From Phototrophicus methaneseepsis (lineage in GTDB: Bacteria > Chloroflexota > Anaerolineae > Aggregatilineales > Phototrophicaceae): a stretch of DNA of 64,000 nt. The DNA is taken from assembly GCF_015500095.1 (NCBI RefSeq), contig NZ_CP062983.1, forward strand, positions 3,658,001 to 3,722,000. The letters run 5' to 3'. The translations under genes were made by a program, and so were the position numbers. Every line of letters starts with the position of its first letter. Position 1 is the stretch's first letter. The notes below the pieces were generated by a model that searched no databases, was not told the DNA's origin, and saw nothing but the letters and a program-made list of their open reading frames with translations. Below are positions 1-8,400 of this stretch, piece by piece.

Positions 1-2706
1 GGTTCCCTGCGTCCAATCCAGGAGATTTGCAAATCGTGGCGAGAAACTTGCCAACACGGCAAAGCTGATAACACCGCCAATCACTATGAGCCCGATGGGC
101 AGTAGGGCTTTGCGACCAAACTTTAGAATGAGTACGACGATAATGGTCGTGGGCACGCTGAGAATGTAGGCGGCTACACTTTGTGTTAGGGCGATAGTGA
201 CTAACATCAGGAGGAGTGCGAATGTTATGGCAATACGCCAGTTCAACTGTTTTGTCGCAAACCATGCGCTGAGCGCAAAAGGCAGGCATCGCACAATGTA
301 AAGCGCGAGATTGTTCGGCGACCCGTAAATGCCTGCTAGGCGCCATGCACCATCTTCAGCCGTGATAATGGCATGACCCATGGCAAACTGAATCAGACTA
401 ACTGCGGCGACAATTGTTCCTGAGATAACCAACGTGGCAGCCCACTGTTTTTGGTAGCTGTCTCTTTGGTTATTTGTGCGCAAGATGAGGTAGAAAATTG
501 CTGGCTCAATGAAGAGGACACGCCATTCTGTGATAGCATAGCCTCTATATTGTGCCCATACTAAGGTAATCGTCGCCATGATGACCCAGGCGATTACCGC
601 ATAGTCTATGGCGGATAATTTTTTAATTGCTGTTGAGATAGTGCCCTGTCGGTAGGCTGGCGGAGTGACCTGATAGGTCTGTGCCCATGTTAAGGCCTGT
701 CGCGTTAACCATGCTGCGAAGGCTAATAAAACCAACACCTCAACAATTGGGAAAGCGAAGCTATAAAGCTCTACTGGGAAGACGTAGAACGGTGCATATA
801 GGATGATGAGCGTGATGGCGACATTGCTGCTGCGTATAAATAGAAGCAATAGCACGATGATAGCCAGCAGCGTCAATAGAAAGCCGGGTTGTAGAGCGAT
901 CAATCCACCTGTGATAACGACACCGAGCCCTAATTGAACAGCTTCACGGCGGAATATGAGCGGGCCACTATCCGTCCAGGTGAGCAGCATGCCTCCTGTT
1001 AAGATTAGGCTAGCCAAGAATGCCAATAGATATTCTGATGTGGTATTGAGAAATCCGCTGATGAAGGGGATCCGCTGGCTTAAGGTGCCCCAGGGTAAAT
1101 AGATGGCACTGACCAGAGAGGCGAGCAAGGCCGCGATTGTTGTCAGCATTGCAACGGCAATTTGCTGATCATAAGGCTGGCGTAGATTACCACTGCTTAC
1201 AGCGTAACCTGCCAGTGCCCAACGATCCCATCCGCGATCTGCTACGGCTTTTAGCGTGTGCACACCTTCGGATAGATTTTCTACAACGGGCACGAGTACT
1301 GTCTCCGGTTGGAGGGATGCGCTTCGTAAGAAGATGTAGCTGTTGCCCTGGTTATCGTGGGGAAGGGCGTTTGCTGTTTGATCGTCAACTGTGGGGTATA
1401 AAAAAGCAGCGACATCGCTTTTGCGGACGAGCATCGCCATATCTCTGCCATCGAATTGGAAGGATAAACGGCTATCGCTTGTTTCCAGCCATCCGATATC
1501 TGCACCGAGTGGCCCAAACGTCCATAAACCGCTGTAGGCAGCATAGGAAGTAACGGGGTGGTAGAGACCGTTTGTAGCGGCAGATGGGATATGTCGGTTT
1601 GCAATGGCGTTAAGTAGAGGGGTCGCTTCGCCCGTGGGGGTCAGCAAGGAAAATCCCCAGATTGCGTCTTGCTGTGCGGCATCTGGCTGCCACGTTTTCA
1701 GGATCATGCCACCTAGCCAGGGCCATTCGCGTTCCGCCCGTGCCAGGGCTTTCAGAGTGTAGTCCGTACGTGTATCGCTGTTGACCGTACCCCATATTGA
1801 TGATTCGCCTTGCCAGTCTTCCTGTGTGCTGTTCCAACCCCATTCACTGGCCCACAAAGGTTTGTGCCCATCATCATGGGCAACCATGACTTCTCTTAAA
1901 CCGATGATACGAGAGAAGTTAAGATGATTCTCCCTTACGGCACGATCTTCTGGTCCGGTGTCAAAGCCATAGGGTTTGGCTGCAACGCCATCCATATAGT
2001 CTTTCGCGCCAAAGGTATACAGTTGTTCCAGATAGCGCCAATCGCTGATATTACGACCACTGATTTCTGTTGTAGGCGCAAGTGCTGCTGTTAAAACTGT
2101 TGCATTAGCGTCTGTACTGTGGATCGCATCATAGCCAGCTTGCAGGAGCGCAGCATAATCTGCAACACGCGGCTCAGCGTCACCCCAGGCATCGTCGAGG
2201 TTGGGTTCATCCCATATTTGATAAGTGTGGATAATATCGGCATAGCGTGCTGCAAAGGCATGCGCAAAGCTCGCAAAATCAGCAATATCATCAGGCGGAG
2301 CTGTAAGTGAGGTACTTGTCCTGGCCCATTCCGGAGATTGGAAAAGCACGACGACGAGTTCGATGTCTGTTTGCTGCCGAAATGCATCGGCAATGATATC
2401 CCATGTTTGCCAATCATAGGTGCCTGGTGTTTGCTCTAGCTGATCCCAATAAGCATACTGCCGAACCCAATGAATCCCGGCTTGCTCCATCATGGTAAGC
2501 TGGTGGCTGAGTTCGTCGATACCATATTGTTGTAAATCTGCGTTGACGCCCAACCGATTTTCTGGGCGATAGGGCAGGTTGGCATCGGCTGTAGCGTCGG
2601 TATAACCACGCAGGTCATAATCTCGCGCGTCGATTGTCAGCGCGACGGTGGTCAGGCTACCTGCCAACGCGATGATAGAAATCAGAAATGTGAGGTAACG
2701 GCGCAT
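1..2706 (-). CDS. Clan GH-A glycosidase domain fused to O-antigen-ligase-like membrane domain (3' truncated)
   Basis: The frame opens at the ATG at 2706 and stays open for 902 codons to the window edge, so the C terminus is missing. Residues 1-25 are a hydrophobic signal anchor. Residues about 50-440 look like a clan GH-A (GH5/GH39-like) barrel: YQIWDEPNL puts a candidate acid/base Glu at 167 and LWASEWGWN a candidate nucleophile Glu at 288. After a beta-rich stretch, residues from about 510 onward are a run of membrane helices. Near residue 787 GIYGSPNNLALYIV resembles the Wzy/WaaL (O-antigen ligase, PF04932) signature, followed by a helix ending near ALTQS. The inferred role is membrane-bound assembly or trimming of a surface polysaccharide; the substrate is unknown. 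It starts 9 nt after the stop of the lipoprotein gene at 2716, so the two are probably cotranscribed. The domain calls come from motifs read by eye. Confidence 0.75.
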   Translation of the reverse strand, partial: MRRYLTFLISIIALAGSLTTVALTIDARDYDLRGYTDATADANLPYRPENRLGVNADLQQYGIDELSHQLTMMEQAGIHWVRQYAYWDQLEQTPGTYDWQTWDIIADAFRQQTDIELVVVLFQSPEWARTSTSLTAPPDDIADFASFAHAFAARYADIIHTYQIWDEPNLDDAWGDAEPRVADYAALLQAGYDAIHSTDANATVLTAALAPTTEISGRNISDWRYLEQLYTFGAKDYMDGVAAKPYGFDTGPEDRAVRENHLNFSRIIGLREVMVAHDDGHKPLWASEWGWNSTQEDWQGESSIWGTVNSDTRTDYTLKALARAEREWPWLGGMILKTWQPDAAQQDAIWGFSLLTPTGEATPLLNAIANRHIPSAATNGLYHPVTSYAAYSGLWTFGPLGADIGWLETSDSRLSFQFDGRDMAMLVRKSDVAAFLYPTVDDQTANALPHDNQGNSYIFLRSASLQPETVLVPVVENLSEGVHTLKAVADRGWDRWALAGYAVSSGNLRQPYDQQIAVAMLTTIAALLASLVSAIYLPWGTLSQRIPFISGFLNTTSEYLLAFLASLILTGGMLLTWTDSGPLIFRREAVQLGLGVVITGGLIALQPGFLLTLLAIIVLLLLFIRSSNVAITLIILYAPFYVFPVELYSFAFPIVEVLVLLAFAAWLTRQALTWAQTYQVTPPAYRQGTISTAIKKLSAIDYAVIAWVIMATITLVWAQYRGYAITEWRVLFIEPAIFYLILRTNNQRDSYQKQWAATLVISGTIVAAVSLIQFAMGHAIITAEDGAWRLAGIYGSPNNLALYIVRCLPFALSAWFATKQLNWRIAITFALLLMLVTIALTQSVAAYILSVPTTIIVVLILKFGRKALLPIGLIVIGGVISFAVLASFSPRFANLLDWTQGT

Positions 2707-2715
2707 GTCCTGCCT

Positions 2716-4329
2716 CTATGATGACCAGACAGGATACGCCGACTGGCCATCAAAAGTAAGTTGATAAGCTGCCCCAGATGTAACGTCAATGATCCATAGA
2801 TCACCCAGATAGATCACGGCGATCATCCTGCCATCCGGGCTCCAGACAAAATCATGAGATGTAAGCCCGGTACGCCCTGGCTGAATACCCGCTTGATTTT
2901 CCGATGGGAATAATACGCGGGCGTTGCTGCCATCTCGGTCTGCAACGATCAGATCATACCGATCATATTCGCCGTTTGCCGTTGGAATACGATCACGGGC
3001 ACGTAGATAAGCCAGATAGCCATTCTCGTATGTTGCCCCTGGTTCACTTACAGGGGGTGAGAATTTTGGCGATGACCACATGCCAGCTCCGTCAACAACG
3101 GTTGCGATTAATTCCCCATCCGGCGATCCGACTGTCAGGTTAAAAATAGGGCTGGACTCAACAGGCTCTGAGCCGGGTGGCGGTCCATGTACGACGAAGG
3201 CCAGGCGTTCGCCATCCCAGGACCAGGATAGGGATGTGCGCCATGACCAGGGGCCGGATGTCCTCAAATAGGGATAGTTGGCAACTGTAGATTCTTCGCC
3301 GTCCGCATTGATTATGCCAACAGAGTCTGCGCGTGACCACGCCAGTTGGCTACCATCAGGCGCCCATTGATAGACGGTTCCCCACCATCCGATATACCCA
3401 CCGATTGATTCTGGGACGAGCAACCGTGGATTGAGTGATTCGCCTGTAATGGGGTCAATGCGAGCCGTCCAGACGTTGTTGTGGGCTGTCCAGAATGGTG
3501 CTGCGGATGCGACTTCGCCAGTGGAGTAACTGATAACGTTGGTCTCACCGGGTACCCATTCTGCTTGCAAAACATCTGTCAGGACAAGGGGAATAGGATC
3601 ATTGGCCCCACTGGTATTGATCAGCCACAGTTCATTGACAAAATCATCGCTGTTATCAGGCTCAGCCGTATAGAGCAGATACTGTCCATCTGGCGACAAA
3701 CTCATGACCATATTGTCGAGGTCACTGTTCGCGGTCAACTGCTGTTTGGATTGTGTGTTCCCTTTGATCGCCCAGGCATTATTGTTATTGATGTAGGCTA
3801 ATGTGCCAGCGATTGGGATGGGGGTCGGGTCTTGTGTGCTCCCATAGACAATGAGTTCGTCAACAGGCTGTTCGATGATCGTCGGCTCGCCTGCCTGTGT
3901 ACGAGAGCGTTCAACTCCATCTTCAATCGTGATGCGGTAACAGACATTCTGACTGCCATTTTTGCCTGTCTGGACGATGTATTCCTCATCCGGCTGCAAT
4001 CCCTCGCGTGGGATGCGCCGCTGTTGATAGGCGATTTCTTCGACTTCGCATTCTGTGCGCTCTTCAACGCGGACAATCGTAATGCGGGTGCCATCCGTCA
4101 ATTGGATGAACTTAGGTGGTGTTACGCGGTCTAGCTCGCCTATTTCAATATCGAGGTCTGCAAGGAATTCATCAACCGTGCGCGATTCCGGCATTTCATA
4201 CGTGCGTTCAATGCCACCTTCTATCACAGAAACAACAGGGATGGATTCGGGTTCTTCTGGCATGCAGGCTGTGAAGAATAACATTGCAATCATCAGCAAT
4301 AGAATCATCACAAATGTGCTTTGACGCAT
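2716..4329 (-). CDS. Lipoprotein with DUF348 and G5 domains and a TolB/WD40-like propeller
   Basis: Numbering is from the ATG at 4329 (537 aa). A signal peptide ends in a lipobox (LFFTAC, Cys22). Residues about 35-70 match DUF348 (an ERTYEMPESRTVDEFLADL-type segment ending DRVTPP). Residues about 90-165 match the G5 domain (TGKNGSQNVCYRITIEDG, then PVDELIVYG). The rest is a beta-propeller with recurrent SPDG/APDG and W-S-W-DG blades. G5 and DUF348 occur in secreted proteins that bind or remodel cell wall, so a surface-attached wall-binding propeller is inferred. An upstream in-frame ATG at 4365 would add 12 residues and overlap the methyltransferase gene by 20 nt. I prefer 4329 because it gives a normal signal peptide, but neither start has a strong ribosome binding site. 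Confidence 0.8.
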   Translation of the reverse strand: MRQSTFVMILLLMIAMLFFTACMPEEPESIPVVSVIEGGIERTYEMPESRTVDEFLADLDIEIGELDRVTPPKFIQLTDGTRITIVRVEERTECEVEEIAYQQRRIPREGLQPDEEYIVQTGKNGSQNVCYRITIEDGVERSRTQAGEPTIIEQPVDELIVYGSTQDPTPIPIAGTLAYINNNNAWAIKGNTQSKQQLTANSDLDNMVMSLSPDGQYLLYTAEPDNSDDFVNELWLINTSGANDPIPLVLTDVLQAEWVPGETNVISYSTGEVASAAPFWTAHNNVWTARIDPITGESLNPRLLVPESIGGYIGWWGTVYQWAPDGSQLAWSRADSVGIINADGEESTVANYPYLRTSGPWSWRTSLSWSWDGERLAFVVHGPPPGSEPVESSPIFNLTVGSPDGELIATVVDGAGMWSSPKFSPPVSEPGATYENGYLAYLRARDRIPTANGEYDRYDLIVADRDGSNARVLFPSENQAGIQPGRTGLTSHDFVWSPDGRMIAVIYLGDLWIIDVTSGAAYQLTFDGQSAYPVWSS

Positions 4330-4345
4330 GAATCTTTTGAGAGGG

Positions 4346-5413
4346 TTAAACGCGTTCGAGTACATAAATTCTCGGATGTAATCCAGTAAGCGTAATCATT
4401 GATTGTGACTGTAAATGCCATTGCGGTAGAGATGGCAATGTGGCATCCATCAGTTTAACTTCGTGCGTGATGAGCGTGAATGTCGCACCTATTGCTGCTA
4501 CACGACTGGCTTCGTGTAACAAAGCTGGGTACAACCAAAGATTTTCATCATGGCTGCCGATATGTTGGCCAAACGGTAAATCAGCAACGATACGCGTTAC
4601 AGACTGGTTTGGTAGCGGCAACGCCTGAGAATCTGCCTGTATCAAACGGATTTGCGGCAGATTTGCTGCTGCGATATTTGCGTGAGATGCTGCGATTGCA
4701 TCTGGTGAAATATCGACGCCGATCATTTGCTTGGCTGGCATTTGCGCAGCGCGCTCGATGAGCATTGTGCCCGAACCACAGCCGATGTTCAAGAATATAT
4801 CATCATTATGCTGCTGTGTGAAATAGAGAAGTGCTGCAGCAACGGATGCGTTTAGGGCGCCGGGCATGTTAACAACACGCCAGGGGCGTGTTGCGAGAGG
4901 GCGGGGCGTCATACGAATGAGAGCTTGCCAAACGGGCATTCTCCCATGTTTTGCCGGCCTCAGGCGCAGCCACAAATCACCTTCATTGTCACGATGTGGG
5001 ATGCCAAGATGCAATGTGATTGCTGCGATCAGGCGCTGCATAACGGCTGTATGGGTGCCAGCGGCTGCCATGTGCCAATCTGCAAAATGGTCATTTGATG
5101 CCTGACGCACACGATCTAGCTCGGTTGTCAGGCGCGTGAAATGCTCATGGCCTAATAGCGCTTTGGGACGTGGTACTTCAAATTCAATAATGCGATAGAT
5201 GGCGATGACGGTTGCAAGTTGAGCGAGTTGGTCGCTCGGCCCATTGTATGCAAAAGTCACTTCACCATTCTGGGTGTGTCTATGTTCAATATGGGGCAGT
5301 TTGTCTTCGATTTCTGCCTGCGCGATATGTTCGAGACCTGGGGCGACTTCTGCTACATAGAGAAGTGCTTGTGGGTCATCCCGTTTTGTGGATTTCGATT
5401 TCGATTTTGGCAT
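4346..5413 (-). CDS. THUMP/Trm14-class RNA (guanine-N2) methyltransferase-like protein
   Basis: The C-terminal half is a Rossmann methyltransferase. IGCGSGTMLIE (about residue 208) is the SAM-binding loop, GVDISPDAI is motif II, and DLPFGQHIG (about residue 280) is the catalytic (N/D)-x-P-(F/Y) motif in the form typical of Trm14/TrmN/THUMPD tRNA guanine-N2 methyltransferases. The N-terminal part (LLYVAEVAPGLEHIAQAEIE) resembles the start of THUMP-containing family members, although it is short. The probable substrate is a tRNA or rRNA guanine; which one cannot be told. A GTG directly precedes the ATG at 5413 (at 5416) and either could be used, as no clear Shine-Dalgarno is seen. It lies between the PKD lipoprotein and the G5 lipoprotein, an odd housekeeping gene among envelope genes. 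Confidence 0.82.
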   Translation of the reverse strand: MPKSKSKSTKRDDPQALLYVAEVAPGLEHIAQAEIEDKLPHIEHRHTQNGEVTFAYNGPSDQLAQLATVIAIYRIIEFEVPRPKALLGHEHFTRLTTELDRVRQASNDHFADWHMAAAGTHTAVMQRLIAAITLHLGIPHRDNEGDLWLRLRPAKHGRMPVWQALIRMTPRPLATRPWRVVNMPGALNASVAAALLYFTQQHNDDIFLNIGCGSGTMLIERAAQMPAKQMIGVDISPDAIAASHANIAAANLPQIRLIQADSQALPLPNQSVTRIVADLPFGQHIGSHDENLWLYPALLHEASRVAAIGATFTLITHEVKLMDATLPSLPQWHLQSQSMITLTGLHPRIYVLERV

Positions 5414-5431
5414 CACGGATAATCAGGGTAA

Positions 5432-5455
5432 GGCCGCCCTTGCTACAGGGCGGCC
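5432..5455 (-). terminator. GC-rich hairpin after the PKD lipoprotein gene
   Basis: A perfect 9-bp inverted repeat (GGCCGCCCT / AGGGCGGCC) with a 6-nt loop lies 22 nt past the stop of the PKD lipoprotein gene. On the minus strand the run of T after it is weak, so it may attenuate rather than end transcription into the methyltransferase gene. Confidence 0.55.
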
Positions 5456-5477
5456 ATGCTTTTGTTAGGACCTGTCG

Positions 5478-8400
5478 TTATGACTTCAAGTGAGGAGCAA
5501 ATTCATTGCTGCCATCTGTTGTGATCTGGACCGCATTTGTCCCGTCAGCATTCATGATGTAAAGGTCCATGTCGCCTTGAGCATCTGAAACATACATGAT
5601 CTGCGTCGCATCTGCTGACCATGCAGGTGAAGATTCAACCGTATCATTGGTCATGATGCGTACCGTTTCGCCAGAGATCGGATTTACGAGGAAGACATCT
5701 TCATCAGCATCTTCCCGTGAGAGGTAGACGATACTCTCACTATCTGGTGACCAGCTTGGCTCGGTATCGTCGCGTTCATCTGCAGTCAGTTGGACCACAT
5801 TGACAGGATTTTCTGCTTCTAGGACGAAGATGTCAATGTTTCCTGTGCGATCTGACTGGAAAGCAATCCGTGTATTGTCGTGTGACCATGTTGGATGGCG
5901 ATCATCTGATGTTTCCGCTGTCAACGATACTTGATTTGATCCATCAGCATTCATGGTGAAGATATCCATGTCACCATTGCGATCCGAAGCAAAGGCCAAT
6001 TTGCTGCCATCTGGTGACCATGTTGGCTGGATATCTTCCGCTGGGTCATCCGTAAGCTGCTGCAGGCTCATGTCGGCGATGGTCAGGAGGTAGATATCAT
6101 GGTTGCCATTGCGGTCTGATGCGAATGCAAGTTGGGTACCATCTGGCGACCAAGCTGGATCTGTATCCTGTGAAGGATCATTTGTGACGTTGACGGGGTT
6201 GCTACCATCGTCATTGGCGACATAGATCTCCATGTTACCGTCACGATCTGTGACGAATGCCAGATCACCCGTTGGTGCTGACTGTTGCTCTGCTGCTGCC
6301 ACACTGATTGTTTGTGAAGTTGTCTCCGTTGTGCCAGCACCGTTGACAGTTAGGGTTACATTGTAATCGCTCGCCACTTCATAAGCGAAGGTGGCTGTGC
6401 TGTCGGTAGTGTTATCTGGCGTGCCATCTCCGTTGAAGTCCCATGCAAAGCTTTCAACAGTGCCCGTCGAGGTATTGGTGAAAGTTACCGTCAGCGGTGC
6501 TGTGCCACTGGCTGGGTCGGCTGTGAAGGCAGCGACAGGGGGTTCCGCTGCTGCACTCACTGTAATGGCCTGTGATGTGCTATCTGTTGTGCCAGCCCCT
6601 GTGACAGTCAGCGTTGCATTGAACGTTGCGGCTGCGTTATAGGTGTAGGTCGCCGTGCCATCAGTGGTGTTATCTGGCGTACCATCGCCGTTGAAGTCCC
6701 ATGCGAAGCTTTCAACGGTGCCCGTTGAGGTGTTGGTGAAAGTTACTGTCAGCGGTGCTGTGCCACTGGTTATATCAGCCGTGAACGCAGCGACAGGGGG
6801 TTGAGCCGGAGCTGCAACGCTGACAATCTGAGAGATGACATCAGCGGTACCGGCACCATTGACAGTCAATGTGACGTTGTAGTCACCTGCTGTGTCATAG
6901 GTGAAGGTGGCCGTGTCATTGGTTGTATTGTCTGCAATGCCATCGCCGTCAAAGTCCCAAGTCAGGCTATCGATGGTGCCTGTCGAGGTGTTGGTGAAGG
7001 TCACGGTGAGCGGTGCTGTGCCGCTGGCCGGGTCGGCTGTGAAGGCAGCAACTGGCGGCTGAGCCGGAGCGGCAACGCTGATGACCTGTGAAATCGTGTC
7101 AGACGTACCCGCACCTGTGACCGTTAGGGTTGCATTGTAATCGCCCGCCACTTCATAAGCGAAGGTAACTGTGCTGTCAGTGGTGTTATCTGGCGTACCA
7201 TCGCCATCAAAGTCCCAACTCAGGCTATCGATGGTGCCTGTTGAGGTATTGGTGAAGGCCACGGTGAGCGGTGCTGTCCCGCTGGCTGGGTCGGCTGTGA
7301 AGGCAGCAACAGGCGGCTGAGCCGGAGCGGCAACGCTGATGACCTGTGAAATTGTGTCAGACGTACCAGCTCCTGTGACGGTCAGTGTGGCATTGTAATC
7401 ACCTGCCACTTCATAAGCGAAGGTAACTGTGCTGTCAGTGGTGTTATCTGGCGTACCATCGCCGTCAAAGTCCCAACTCAGGCTATCGACGGTACCCGTT
7501 GAGGTATTGGTAAAGGTCACCGTCAGCGGAGCTGTCCCGCTGGCCGGGTCGGCTGTGAAGGCGGCCACAGGGGGTTGGGCCGGAGCAGCAACGCTGATGA
7601 CCTGTGAAATTGTGTCAGACGTATCTGCGCCATTGACAGTCAGTATGACGTTGTAGTCGCCTGCTGTGTCATAGGTGAAGGTGGCCGTGCCGTCGGTTGT
7701 ATTGTCTACGATGCCATCGCCGTCAAAGTCCCAACTTAGGCTGTCGACAGTGCCCGTTGAGGTATTGGTGAAGGTCACGGTGAGCGGTACTGTACCGCTA
7801 GTTGGGTCGGCTGTGAAGGCGGCGACAGGTGGTTCTGCAGCTTCACTTACTGTGATGGTTTGGGTTGAGGAGCTATTAGCTCCGTCATTATCGAGTGTCA
7901 GAGTGACGTCATAGTCACCTGGGACATCGTAAGTAAATTCAGCAGATGTGTCAGATGTGTTATCTGCAATGCCATCGCCATCAAAGTCCCAAGTCAGGCT
8001 CGTGTAAGTGCCTGCTTCTGTTGTGATGGTGAATGTGACAGATAACGGTGCTGTACCTGTTAAGGGCTGGGCACTAAAGCTAGTTTGGGGTGCCTCTGGA
8101 GCTTCGGGCTCTGTGACAGTTATTGTCGTGTTTGCTGAACCCGTCATGCCATCGCGAGACAGGAACAGAACAGCGATATATTGCCCTGGTTCATGGTATG
8201 TGAACTCGACCGTATTATCGGTTGAGTTGTCAACAGCGCCATCATTATTGAAATCCCATGCCAGTGCCGTATATGTTTCAGGATCCGTCGTATTGGTGAA
8301 GGTTACAGTCAGCGGGCTAGTGCCACTTGTAACGTCTGCTTCAAAGTCGGGCTGTGGGGCCTGTGGCGGTGCATTCACGACAATTTCTTGGGTCGCCGTA

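Noticed and set aside
1137-2417. Short frames on both strands inside the first gene
   Set aside because: A single longer minus-strand frame open to the window edge, with signal anchor, glycosidase motifs and membrane helices, explains the region.
6290-7840. Regular repeats that could suggest a CRISPR array or satellite DNA
   Set aside because: The 258-nt period is a whole number of codons, the frame is open throughout, and the units are complete PKD domains. There are no short direct repeats with unique spacers.
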